In this document: positions 8,178-16,230 of the stretch, piece by piece | Position numbering within the stretch: the first letter of the stretch is position 1 | Layout: every line of letters begins with the position of its first letter | Position numbers and translations under genes: made by a program | Notes under the pieces: model-generated | Databases searched by the model: none | Told to the model about the DNA's origin: nothing | Seen by the model: only the letters and a program-made list of their open reading frames with translations | Assembly: GCF_002080455.1 (NCBI RefSeq) | Contig: NZ_CP020555.1 | Location: 5,926,501 to 5,990,500, forward strand | Direction of reading: 5' to 3' | From: Streptomyces sp. Sge12 | GTDB lineage: Bacteria; Actinomycetota; Actinomycetes; Streptomycetales; Streptomycetaceae | Length of the DNA stretch: 64,000 nucleotides

Positions 8178-9137
8178 TCAGACGGCGGAGAGCTGCGGGT
8201 CGCCCCGGTAGGGGACCTCCGCCTGCTCGGCCGGCCGCTCGCGCAGCCCGAGTGCGACCCGGAGCACGGCGATCCACACCAGGCAGGAGCCCAGCATGTG
8301 GGCGGCGACCAGGGCCTCGGGGACCTGGGTGGCGTACTGCACGTAGCCGATGGCGCCCTGGGCGAGCAGGACGACCAGCAGGTCGCGGGCGCGCGCCCGG
8401 GTGTCGGCCGGGGCGTCCACGATGCGCAGGACCAGCCACATCGCGATGGCTAGCGCGCACACCACCCAGGCGGCGACGGCGTGCACGTGCGCGGTGGTGT
8501 CCCAGTCGAAGGGCATCCGCCTGATCTCGCTGCTGTCACCGGCGTGCGGACCGGAGCCGGTCACCACGGTGCCCGCCGCGATCAGGACGAGGGTGGTCGC
8601 GAGCAGCGCCCACGACAGCTTGCGCACCGGTCCGGGCACGCGCGGCCGGGGAGCGCCGTCGCCCTCGCGGGTGCGCTGCCAGGTGACCGTGGTCACGGTG
8701 ATCAGCGCGGTGGCGAGCAGGAAGTGTCCGGCCACGCTGTAGGGGTTGAGCCCGGTCAGGACGGTGATGCCGCCCAGCACGGCGTTCGCCATCACGATGA
8801 AGAACTGCACCCAGCCGAGCTTCGTCAGGGAGTGCCGCCAGGGCTCGGCCGAGCGGGCGGCGATGATCACCCAGCCGACGGCCGCGCTGAGCACGTAGGT
8901 CAGCATGCGGTTGCCGAACTCGATGGCGCCGTGGAAGCCCTGCTCCTGCGTCACGATCAGGCTGTCGTCGGTGCACTTGGGCCAGGTGTCGCAGCCGAGG
9001 CCTGATCCGGTCAGCCGTACCGCGCCGCCGGTGACGACGATGACCACGCTCATGACGAGCGCGGCGAGTGCGGCCCGCTGGACGGTCCGGGGTGACGGGG
9101 TCCAGCGGCTGGCGATGTGGGCGAGGGGGTTCAACAC
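8178..9137 (-). CDS. ctaA: Heme A synthase (CtaA/COX15 family)
   Basis: Membrane monooxygenase converting heme O to heme A for aa3-type cytochrome oxidase. The protein has about eight hydrophobic segments and the N-terminal signature VTGGAVRLTGSGLGCDTWPKC, with the paired cysteines and nearby His of actinobacterial CtaA; later His residues (GVNPYSVAGHFLL-like and VHAVAAW segments) fit heme ligation. I prefer the GTG at 9137 (VLNPLAHIASRW), giving 319 residues; a TTG at 9167 in frame would add ten. Stands alone and convergent to the amidohydrolase gene. Confidence 0.92.
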   Translation of the reverse strand: MLNPLAHIASRWTPSPRTVQRAALAALVMSVVIVVTGGAVRLTGSGLGCDTWPKCTDDSLIVTQEQGFHGAIEFGNRMLTYVLSAAVGWVIIAARSAEPWRHSLTKLGWVQFFIVMANAVLGGITVLTGLNPYSVAGHFLLATALITVTTVTWQRTREGDGAPRPRVPGPVRKLSWALLATTLVLIAAGTVVTGSGPHAGDSSEIRRMPFDWDTTAHVHAVAAWVVCALAIAMWLVLRIVDAPADTRARARDLLVVLLAQGAIGYVQYATQVPEALVAAHMLGSCLVWIAVLRVALGLRERPAEQAEVPYRGDPQLSAV

Positions 9138-9171
9138 GCCCCATATCGTAGGCGACCCCTTGTGCAAAGTT

Positions 9172-10305
9172 TCACGAGGGGGTGCCCGTGGTGGGGTCGG
9201 GGCCGGCGACCAGGCGGTACTTCGCCCCCGCGGGCTCGCCCTCCTCGTGCCACCAGAGCAGGACGCGCCAAGGGACGCCGTCGCCCGGGTAGTCCGGCGA
9301 GCCGACGAACCCGCGGTGCAGTTCGCCCGCTACGTCCTCGGCCGTCCGATTCCTTACTTCTGTGGCGCTGTGCCAGGGATGTTCAAGTACGTTCCACAGG
9401 CCGTCGGGTCCGCGCACCTCGAAGCGCCACACCGCGAGCCAGGGCGTGACCTCCAGCATCGTGCGCACCTGCTCGGCGTCGAGACCCAGGCCGGCCGCGA
9501 TCGCGGGCTCGGGCACCCCCTGGATGCGGGCGGCCACCACGGCCCGGGGCAGCAGGCGTTCGGGCAGCAGCCCCTGCGCCCGCAGACCGGCCAGGGAGTC
9601 GAAGCCCAGGAAGCGCAGGCGCAGTTCCAGCTGGCGGCCGATGTGGTCGAGGGCCTCCTCGGCCTCCCCGGCCTCCTCCGCTCCCGGGCCCGCGCGCAGC
9701 AGCTGCCGGAAGTCGGCCTCGGCGGCCACCGCCCAGGCCACGGCCTCCTCGGTGAGGCCCAGCTCGGCGAGGCGGTCCCCGAGGAACACCTTGGCCTGGG
9801 CCAGGCCGCGCCGGTTGACCGGATCCTGCTGGTCCAGTCCCGCCCACACCTCCACCGCGGTCCGGGTCAGGTCGCGGGCGCGTTCACCGGCCGCCCGCTC
9901 CATGGCGCTCGGCCCCTCCCCGGCGGCCGGCCCCAGCGGGTGCTTCGGCAGCCGGGCCCCGTCGCTCAGCGGCCAGGCCAGCCAGACCCCGTGGTTGATC
10001 AGCCCTCGGGCGTACCAGCGGGCGAACTCGGGAGACTGCCCGGCCGCGCGTTCGGAGCTGCGCAGCCCCTCCTCGATCGTGGCGAGGGCGCCGGCGCGGT
10101 CGCCCGCGGCGAAGTGCAGGGCGGCCCGGTCGGCGAGGCGCAGCCCGAGCAGCGCGGTGCACTGAGGGTCGTCGTCGAAGGGGCGCAGGGCGCCGATCAG
10201 CTCGTCGAGGAGCCGGTCGCGCTCCCCGGGTTCCGCGTGCTGCGCCCCCGACCGCACCCGCGCCCATTGATCGTCCAGCCGTAGAACGGCTTCCCGCTGC
10301 ACCAT
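9172..10305 (-). CDS. Hypothetical protein, TPR-like helical N-terminus
   Basis: A 377-residue soluble protein I cannot assign. Residues 1-220 are Ala/Leu/Glu-rich helical segments in repeat-like blocks (ALLGLRLADRAALHFAAGDR, LGDRLAELGLTEEAVAWAVA), resembling tetratricopeptide units with the typical A/G pattern. Residues 240-300 look like a helix-turn-helix-like stretch (RIQGVPEPAIAAGLGLDAEQVRTMLE). The C-terminus is beta-rich (EVRGPDGLWNVLEHPWHSAT... WRVLLWWHEEGE). No membrane segment or catalytic motif. ATG 10305 follows a G-run. It ends 35 bases upstream of the ctaA start and may share a transcript with it. Confidence 0.7.
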   Translation of the reverse strand: MVQREAVLRLDDQWARVRSGAQHAEPGERDRLLDELIGALRPFDDDPQCTALLGLRLADRAALHFAAGDRAGALATIEEGLRSSERAAGQSPEFARWYARGLINHGVWLAWPLSDGARLPKHPLGPAAGEGPSAMERAAGERARDLTRTAVEVWAGLDQQDPVNRRGLAQAKVFLGDRLAELGLTEEAVAWAVAAEADFRQLLRAGPGAEEAGEAEEALDHIGRQLELRLRFLGFDSLAGLRAQGLLPERLLPRAVVAARIQGVPEPAIAAGLGLDAEQVRTMLEVTPWLAVWRFEVRGPDGLWNVLEHPWHSATEVRNRTAEDVAGELHRGFVGSPDYPGDGVPWRVLLWWHEEGEPAGAKYRLVAGPDPTTGTPS

Positions 10306-10372
10306 GTCCGCCCCCCGGCTTCATGTGTGAGGGACCCATCCTCGCGGCATCACCCCCGCGGGGGGAGGGATT

Positions 10373-11155
10373 TCATTCCCAGCGGAAGAGCCGCGCCGCG
10401 GCGCCCAGACCGAGTACGGCCCAGCCCGCCAGTACGGCCGCGTCGCCCCACGGGAGCGCGGCTCCGTGCTGGAGGACCTCGCGCAGCCCGTCGGACAGGG
10501 CCGAGATGGGCAGCAGCCCCAGCACGGACCGCACGGCGTCCGGGAATTTGTCCAGCGGCACGATCACCCCGCCGCCGACCAGCAGCAGCAGGAAGACCAG
10601 ATTGGCGGCGGCCAGGGTCACCTCGGCCTTGAGGGTGCCCGCCATCAGCAGCCCGAGCCCGGAGAAGGCGGCGGTGCCCAGCAGGATCAGTACGGCGACC
10701 GACAGCGGGTCGCCCTGCGGGGACCAGCCCAGCGCGAGGGCGATCACCGTCAGCAGGGCGATCTGCAGCACCTCGGTGACCAGCACCGACAGGGTCTTGG
10801 CGGCCATCAGGGCCCAGCGCGGCAGGGGGGAGGCCCCGAGCCGCTTGAGGACCCCGTAGCGACGGTCGAAGCCGGTGGCGATGGCCTGGCCGGTGAAGGC
10901 GGTGGACATCACGGCGAGCGCCAGGATCCCGGGCGCGAGGAAGTCCACGGACTTCCCGCTGCCGCCCTCCCCAACGGGCACGGAGACGATGTCCACGGTG
11001 GAGAACAGGGTCAGCAGCAGCGCCGGGATGATCACGGTCAGCAGCAGCTGCTCCCCGTTGCGCAGCAGCATCCGGGTCTCCAGAGCCGTCTGCGCGAGGA
11101 TCATGCGGGACACGGGCGCGGCCCCCGGGCGGGGGGTGAACGTACCGGCGCTCAT
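10373..11155 (-). CDS. ABC-2 type transporter permease
   Basis: Membrane subunit of a two-gene ABC exporter, 260 residues. About six hydrophobic segments are visible (LLLTVIIPALLLTLFSTVDI, VAVLILLGTAAFSGLGLLMA, LVFLLLLVGGGVIVPLDKFP and others) with the ABC-2 signature near residues 90-120 (AIATGFDRRYGVLKRLGASPLPR). ATG 11155 overlaps the stop of the ATPase gene by four bases, so the two are coupled. Substrate cannot be told; this family often exports drugs or lipids. A GC palindrome (CCCCCGCGGGGG, 10351-10362) lies just past the stop and may help termination. Confidence 0.93.
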   Translation of the reverse strand: MSAGTFTPRPGAAPVSRMILAQTALETRMLLRNGEQLLLTVIIPALLLTLFSTVDIVSVPVGEGGSGKSVDFLAPGILALAVMSTAFTGQAIATGFDRRYGVLKRLGASPLPRWALMAAKTLSVLVTEVLQIALLTVIALALGWSPQGDPLSVAVLILLGTAAFSGLGLLMAGTLKAEVTLAAANLVFLLLLVGGGVIVPLDKFPDAVRSVLGLLPISALSDGLREVLQHGAALPWGDAAVLAGWAVLGLGAAARLFRWE

Positions 11156-12078
11156 GCGCGCAGCTCCTTGCCTGTCAGTTCGAGGAAGACGTCCTCGAGG
11201 GTGTGCCGCTCGACCGTGAGGCTGCTCGGCATCACACCGTGCTGCGCGCACCAGGAGGCGACGGTGGCCAGCAGCTGGGGGTGGACGTCGCCGGTGACCC
11301 GGTAGACGCCCGGGGTGAGCTCGGCGGCCTCGGTGCCGTCGGGCAGCGCCTTCAGTAGCGAGGCGAGGTCGAGGGAGGGGCGGCCGGTGAAGCGCAGGGT
11401 GTTCTCGGCGCCGCCCCGGCACAGCTGCTCGGGGCTCCCGTGGACGATGACCCGGCCCGCGTCCACGATGGCGACCTCGTCCGAGAGCTGCTCGGCCTCG
11501 TCCATGTGGTGGGTGGTGAGGACGACGGTGACCCCGTCGGCGCGCAGCTCCCGTACGAGGTCCCAGGTCGCGCGGCGGGCCTGCGGGTCCAGGCCGGCGG
11601 TGGGCTCGTCCAGGAAGACCAGCTCGGGGCGGCCCACGACGGCCATGGCCAGGGCGAGGCGCTGCTGCTGGCCGCCGGAGAGCCGGCGGTAGGGGGTGCG
11701 GCCGCAGCCGCCGAGCCCGAGGCGTTCCACCAGGGTGTCGACGTCGAGCGGGTTCGCGTACAGCTTGGCCATGTGCCGCAGCATCTCGACGGCGCGGGCT
11801 CCGGAGTAGACGCCGCCGGACTGCAGCATCACGCCGATCCGCGGGCGCAGGGCCTCGGCCCGGGCGACCGGGTCGAGGCCGAGGATACGGACGGTGCCGG
11901 CGTCGGGGCGGTGGTAGCCCTCGCAGGTCTCCACCGTGGTCGTCTTGCCCGCGCCGTTGGGACCGAGGACGGCGGTGACGGAGCCGCTCCGGACGGTGAG
12001 GTCCAGGCCGTCCACCGCGGTCTTGGTGCCGTACCGCTTCACCAGTCCGCGGATCTCCACGGCGGGGTCGTTGCTCAT
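11152..12078 (-). CDS. ABC transporter ATP-binding protein (DrrA-like)
   Basis: ATPase of the ABC-2 exporter; 308 residues. Walker A GPNGAGKTTT at 39-48, Q-loop LQSGG near 85-89, signature LSGGQQQR at 133-140, Walker B LVFLDEP at 153-159, H-loop TTHHMDEAEQL. The C-terminal 80 residues match the extra domain of drug-export ATPases of the DrrA/NatA type. The start ATG 12078 has the family N-terminus; the upstream minus-strand leader is an unusually purine-rich tract (12131-12174). Divergent from sufR. Partner of the permease at 10373-11155. Confidence 0.95.
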   Translation of the reverse strand: MSNDPAVEIRGLVKRYGTKTAVDGLDLTVRSGSVTAVLGPNGAGKTTTVETCEGYHRPDAGTVRILGLDPVARAEALRPRIGVMLQSGGVYSGARAVEMLRHMAKLYANPLDVDTLVERLGLGGCGRTPYRRLSGGQQQRLALAMAVVGRPELVFLDEPTAGLDPQARRATWDLVRELRADGVTVVLTTHHMDEAEQLSDEVAIVDAGRVIVHGSPEQLCRGGAENTLRFTGRPSLDLASLLKALPDGTEAAELTPGVYRVTGDVHPQLLATVASWCAQHGVMPSSLTVERHTLEDVFLELTGKELRA

Positions 12079-12478
12079 GAGGGGTGAGTCTACGGAGCCC
12101 CGGGAGGGGTCCCGGGTCCCGGGGTCGGGGCCCTTCCGCTCCCCTTCCCCTCCGCTTCCTCTCCTCTTCCTCCGGGTCGGATTCGAACGAGGTCCTGCGA
12201 ATACGGTTCTTTTTCAGTCTCCCGGCCCAGAGCGCAGCGACATCTTTCAGTGATCTTTTCCGAAATCGTCGGGGCGCCCTGCCGATCTGCCTCGAGGCCG
12301 CGGGATCGCTGGTGGGAGCGGTGCGCAGGGCCTTCCGGAAGGTGCGGGGGCATTGCGGAATGCTGCCCTCCAAATAACTCTGCGTCGATAAATAAGGTAA
12401 CCCTTAGTGATGGAGGCCACCAGGGGTGACCCCCATCACGGCTTGTCCCTGCTCGGTTAATTACGCAACAATGGCGTT
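12079..12478. promoter_or_regulatory. Divergent ABC exporter / sufR control region
   Basis: This 400-base gap has no gene I can support. Going from the ABC side: a 44-base pyrimidine tract on the plus strand (12131-12174; purine-rich leader for the ABC mRNA), an AT-richer zone around 12190-12260, an inverted repeat TAAGG-TAAC-CCTTA (12393-12406), a 33-base imperfect dyad (12407-12439, arms of 15 with 13 paired, 3-base loop), then AT-rich GGTTAATTACG and the SufR-type operator that runs into the sufR start. The density of dyads next to sufR marks it as a regulatory region. Confidence 0.55.
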
Positions 12479-12479
12479 G
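12466..12479. promoter_or_regulatory. SufR-type operator CAAC-N6-GTTG
   Basis: CAAC (12466-12469), six bases AATGGC, GTTG (12476-12479). To my recollection CAAC-N6-GTTG is the palindrome bound by holo-SufR in front of the sufRBDCSU operon of Streptomyces avermitilis. Here the last G is also the first base of the sufR GTG start, so bound SufR would cover the start codon and probably the transcription start of its own operon. Confidence 0.75.
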
Positions 12480-13240
12480 TGAAATACGGCGAACGGCAGA
12501 TCGACACCCCTCAGGGGGAGCTCGGCACCGGGGAGCGGTCAACCCGCAACCGGGTGGCGCGCTCGATCCTGGACCACGGTCCGTCCACCGTCGCCGACCT
12601 CGCCCAGCGCCTCGGCCTCACCCAGGCCGCAGTCCGCCGCCACCTCGACACGCTCGTCACCGACGACGTGGTCGAAGCCCGCGAGCAGCGGGTCTACGGC
12701 GCGCGCACCAGGGGTCGGCCCGCCAAGGTCTTCGCGCTCACCGACTGCGGCCGCGACGCCTTCGACCAGTCCTACGACACGCTCGCCGCGGACGCCCTGC
12801 GCTGGATCGCGCAGTCGGTCGGCGGCGGTGAGCAGGGCGAGGTGGCCGTCGCCGCCTTCGCCCGGGCGCGGATGGAAACGCAGGCGAAGGCCTACCGGGA
12901 GGCCGTCGAGGCCGCCGCTCCGCAGGAGCGCACGGAGGCCCTTGCCAGGGCGTTGACCGCGGACGGGTACGCTGCTACGGCGAAGAGCGCTCCCGGTCCG
13001 CACAGCGGTGAACAGCTCTGCCAGCACCACTGCCCGGTCGCGCACGTCGCCGAGCAGTTCCCGCAGCTGTGCGAGGCGGAGACCGAGGTCTTCTCCCGCC
13101 TGCTCGGGACCCATGTGCAGCGCCTCGCCACGATCGCCCACGGCGACGGGGTGTGCACGACGTTCATTCCGCGTAGCGCGAGCACCACACAGACCGACAC
13201 ATCAGTATCTGCAAGTACGGCCGGGAGGAACCCCGCATGA
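12479..13240 (+). CDS. sufR: SUF operon repressor SufR (iron-sulfur-binding HTH regulator)
   Basis: Winged-helix regulator of about 253 residues that senses Fe-S status and represses the suf operon. The HTH spans about residues 25-85 (STVADLAQRLGLTQAAVRRHL, wing YGARTRGRPAKVFALT). Candidate cluster ligands are Cys181, Cys185, Cys198 and Cys226; 185 and 198 keep the C-X12-C spacing of SufR. The GTG start directly abuts its operator, so a leaderless mRNA is likely. Its stop overlaps the sufB ATG (ATGA). The Ser/Thr-rich C-terminal tail (SASTTQTDTSVSAS) looks disordered. First gene of sufR-B-D-Rieske-C-S-U-T. Confidence 0.93.
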   Translation: MKYGERQIDTPQGELGTGERSTRNRVARSILDHGPSTVADLAQRLGLTQAAVRRHLDTLVTDDVVEAREQRVYGARTRGRPAKVFALTDCGRDAFDQSYDTLAADALRWIAQSVGGGEQGEVAVAAFARARMETQAKAYREAVEAAAPQERTEALARALTADGYAATAKSAPGPHSGEQLCQHHCPVAHVAEQFPQLCEAETEVFSRLLGTHVQRLATIAHGDGVCTTFIPRSASTTQTDTSVSASTAGRNPA

Positions 13241-14652
13241 CCACGGAGATCGCTCACCCTGAGCTCGATGGCCTGGGCACCTACGAATACGGCTGGGCCG
13301 ACTCCGACGCGGCCGGTGCCGCTGCCAAGCGGGGTCTGTCCGAAGATGTCGTCCGCGACATCTCGGCGAAGAAGTCCGAGCCGGAGTGGATGCTCAACCT
13401 CCGCCTCAAGGGCCTGAAGCTGTTCGACAAGAAGCCCATGCCGAACTGGGGTTCCGACCTCTCGGGCATCGACTTCGACAACATCAAGTACTTCGTGCGT
13501 TCCACCGAGAAGCAGGCCGCTTCGTGGGAGGACCTGCCCGAGGACATCAAGAACACGTACGACAAGCTCGGCATCCCGGAGGCGGAGAAGCAGCGCCTCG
13601 TCGCCGGTGTCGCTGCCCAGTACGAGTCCGAAGTCGTCTACCACCAGATCCGTGAGGACCTGGAGGAGCAGGGCGTCATCTTCCTCGACACGGACACCGC
13701 GCTCAAGGAGCACCCTGAGCTCTTCCAGGAGTACTTCGGCACGGTCATCCCGGTCGGCGACAACAAGTTCGCGTCGCTGAACACCGCGGTGTGGTCCGGC
13801 GGCTCCTTCATCTACGTCCCCAAGGGCGTGAAGGTCGACATCCCGCTCCAGGCCTACTTCCGTATCAACACGGAGAACATGGGCCAGTTCGAGCGGACGC
13901 TGATCATCGTCGACGAGGACGCCTACGTCCACTACGTCGAGGGCTGCACCGCCCCGATCTACTCGTCGGACTCGCTGCACAGCGCCGTCGTCGAGATCAT
14001 CGTCAAGAAGGGCGGCCGCTGCCGCTACACGACGATCCAGAACTGGTCGAACAACGTCTACAACCTGGTCACCAAGCGCGCCGTGGCGTACGAGGGCGCG
14101 ACCATGGAGTGGATCGACGGCAACATCGGTTCCAAGGTCACCATGAAGTACCCGGCCGTCTACCTGATGGGCGAGCACGCCAAGGGCGAGACCCTGTCCA
14201 TCGCCTTCGCGGGCGAGGGCCAGCACCAGGACGCCGGCTCCAAGATGGTGCACATGGCGCCGCACACCTCCTCGAACATCGTCTCCAAGTCGGTGGCCCG
14301 AGGCGGCGGCCGGACCTCCTACCGAGGCCTGGTCGAGATCGGCGAGGGCGCACACGGCGCGAAGTCCAACGTGCTCTGCGACGCGCTCCTGGTCGACACC
14401 ATCTCGCGCTCGGACACGTACCCCTACGTGGACGTGCGCGAGGACGACGTCTCCATGGGCCATGAGGCCACGGTCTCCAAGGTCTCCGACGACCAGCTCT
14501 TCTACCTGATGAGCCGCGGTCTGACGGAGTTCGAGGCGATGGCCATGATCGTGCGCGGCTTCGTCGAGCCCATCGCGCGCGAGCTGCCCATGGAGTACGC
14601 CCTCGAGCTGAACCGGCTGATCGAGCTGCAGATGGAGGGTTCGGTCGGCTAG
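13237..14652 (+). CDS. sufB: Fe-S cluster assembly scaffold SufB
   Basis: Core subunit of the SufBCD scaffold on which Fe-S clusters are built; 471 residues, normal length. The beta-helix core with IYVPKGVKVDIPLQAYFRIN, the conserved RYTTIQNWSNNVYNLVTKRA and KSNVLCDALLVD (with the conserved Cys) are all present. ATG 13237 overlaps sufR by four bases. Codon choice is markedly biased to the most frequent Streptomyces codons, as in highly expressed genes. It pairs with SufD and is energised by SufC. Confidence 0.97.
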   Translation: MTTEIAHPELDGLGTYEYGWADSDAAGAAAKRGLSEDVVRDISAKKSEPEWMLNLRLKGLKLFDKKPMPNWGSDLSGIDFDNIKYFVRSTEKQAASWEDLPEDIKNTYDKLGIPEAEKQRLVAGVAAQYESEVVYHQIREDLEEQGVIFLDTDTALKEHPELFQEYFGTVIPVGDNKFASLNTAVWSGGSFIYVPKGVKVDIPLQAYFRINTENMGQFERTLIIVDEDAYVHYVEGCTAPIYSSDSLHSAVVEIIVKKGGRCRYTTIQNWSNNVYNLVTKRAVAYEGATMEWIDGNIGSKVTMKYPAVYLMGEHAKGETLSIAFAGEGQHQDAGSKMVHMAPHTSSNIVSKSVARGGGRTSYRGLVEIGEGAHGAKSNVLCDALLVDTISRSDTYPYVDVREDDVSMGHEATVSKVSDDQLFYLMSRGLTEFEAMAMIVRGFVEPIARELPMEYALELNRLIELQMEGSVG

Positions 14653-14727
14653 TTCCGGCCGCCCGAGTCCCGCAGACATCCTTTGACGTAGACGTGTGTT
14701 TTAAAGAGAGCGAGCACGAAGACAGCC

Positions 14728-15906
14728 ATGGCTGAGGCTCAGAACATTCCGGCGGGTTCGACCACCGCCGGCGCGATCGCGGTGGCCGCCGAGTCCACTG
14801 TCGCCACCCGGATGAGTGCGCCCCCGTCCTTCGACGTGGCGGACTTCCCGGTTCCGAACGGCCGCGAGGAGGAGTGGCGGTTCACCCCGCTCGCCCGCCT
14901 CAAGGGCCTGCACGACGGCACCGCGGTCGCCAACGGCAGCATGAAGGCCCAGATCGACGCGCCCGAGGGCGTCACGGTCGAGTCGGTGGAGCGCGGGGAC
15001 GCGCGCATCGGCAAGGCCGGCACCCCGGTGGACCGGATCGCCGCCCAGGCGTTCTCCTCCTTCGCCAAGGCCACGGTCGTCACCGTGCCCAAGGAGACGG
15101 TCCTCACCGAGCCGGTGCGCCTGGCGCTGCACGGCGAGGGCGGCACGACCTTCGGTCACACCGTCTTCGACGTCCAGGCCTTCGCCGAGGCCGTCATCGT
15201 CATCGACCACACCGGTGACGGCGTGCGCGCCGCCAACGTCGACTTCCTCGTCGGCGACGGCGCCAAGCTCACCGTCGTGTCCGTGCAGGACTGGGACGAC
15301 ACCGCCGTCCACTGCTCCCAGCACAACACGCTGGTCGGCCGCGACGCGACCTTCAAGTCGATCGTGATCACCTTCGGCGGCGACCTCGTCCGCATCCACC
15401 CGCGCGTGAGCTACGCCGGCCCGGGCGGCGAGGCCGAGCTGTTCGGCCTGTACTTCACCGACGCCGGCCAGCACCAGGAGCACCGCCTCCTCGTCGACCA
15501 CGTCGCCCCGCACTGCAAGTCGAACGTGGTCTACAAGGGCGCGCTCCAGGGCCAGGACGCCCACGCCGTCTGGATCGGTGACGTGCTCATCGAGAAGACC
15601 GCCGAGGGCACCGACACCTACGAGATGAACCGCAACCTCGTCCTCACGGACGGCGCCCGGGTCGACTCGGTGCCGAACCTGGAGATCGAGACCGGCGAGA
15701 TCGTCGGCGCCGGCCACGCCTCCGCGACCGGCCGCTTCGACGACGAGCAGCTCTTCTACCTGCAGGCCCGTGGCATCCCGGCCGACGAGGCCCGCCGCCT
15801 GGTCGTCCGCGGCTTCTTCGCGGAGCTCGTGCAGCAGATCGGTGTCGACGACATCGAGGAGCGCCTGCTCACCAAGATCGAGACCGAGCTCCAGGGTTCC
15901 GTCTGA
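14728..15906 (+). CDS. sufD: Fe-S cluster assembly protein SufD
   Basis: Second scaffold subunit, 392 residues, paralogous to SufB. Typical features: N-terminal FPVPNGREEEWRFTPLARLK, the beta-helix with YAGPGGEAELFGLYF and HCKSNVVYKGALQG carrying the conserved His/Cys pair, and C-terminal ATGRFDDEQLFYLQARGIP. ATG 14728 is preceded by a weak GAGAG; the 75-base gap after sufB contains no hairpin that would end transcription. Its stop shares a base with the ferredoxin start (TGATG). Confidence 0.96.
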   Translation: MAEAQNIPAGSTTAGAIAVAAESTVATRMSAPPSFDVADFPVPNGREEEWRFTPLARLKGLHDGTAVANGSMKAQIDAPEGVTVESVERGDARIGKAGTPVDRIAAQAFSSFAKATVVTVPKETVLTEPVRLALHGEGGTTFGHTVFDVQAFAEAVIVIDHTGDGVRAANVDFLVGDGAKLTVVSVQDWDDTAVHCSQHNTLVGRDATFKSIVITFGGDLVRIHPRVSYAGPGGEAELFGLYFTDAGQHQEHRLLVDHVAPHCKSNVVYKGALQGQDAHAVWIGDVLIEKTAEGTDTYEMNRNLVLTDGARVDSVPNLEIETGEIVGAGHASATGRFDDEQLFYLQARGIPADEARRLVVRGFFAELVQQIGVDDIEERLLTKIETELQGSV

Positions 15907-16223
15907 TGAATTACGTCAAGGCCTGTGCGCTCAGCGAGCTGGAGGAGGACACCCCGAAGCGGGTGGAACTCGACGGCACGCCGGTGTCCATCGTCTCCAC
16001 CGAGGGGGAGGTGTTCGCGATCAACGACATCTGCTCGCACGCGAACGTCTCGCTCTCGGAGGGCGAGGTCGAAGACTGCATGATCGAGTGCTGGCTGCAC
16101 GGGTCGGCCTTCGACCTGCGCACCGGCAAGCCCTCGGGTCTGCCCGCGACGCGCCCCGTACCCGTATACCCCGTAAAGATCGAAGGGGACGACGTGCTCG
16201 TCTCCCTCACCCAGGAGTCCTGA
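15906..16223 (+). CDS. Rieske-type (non-heme iron oxygenase-like) ferredoxin in suf operon
   Basis: A 105-residue [2Fe-2S] Rieske ferredoxin. Ligand motifs are C43-S-H45 (ICSHANVSLSEG) and C62-W-L-H65 (CWLHGSAFD), in a protein that is nothing but the Rieske domain. It lies between sufD and sufC with one-base and seven-base junctions, a conserved position in actinobacterial suf operons; it may supply electrons for assembly or be an early client. Exact redox partner is unknown. Confidence 0.93.
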   Translation: MNYVKACALSELEEDTPKRVELDGTPVSIVSTEGEVFAINDICSHANVSLSEGEVEDCMIECWLHGSAFDLRTGKPSGLPATRPVPVYPVKIEGDDVLVSLTQES

Positions 16224-16230
16224 GGTATCC

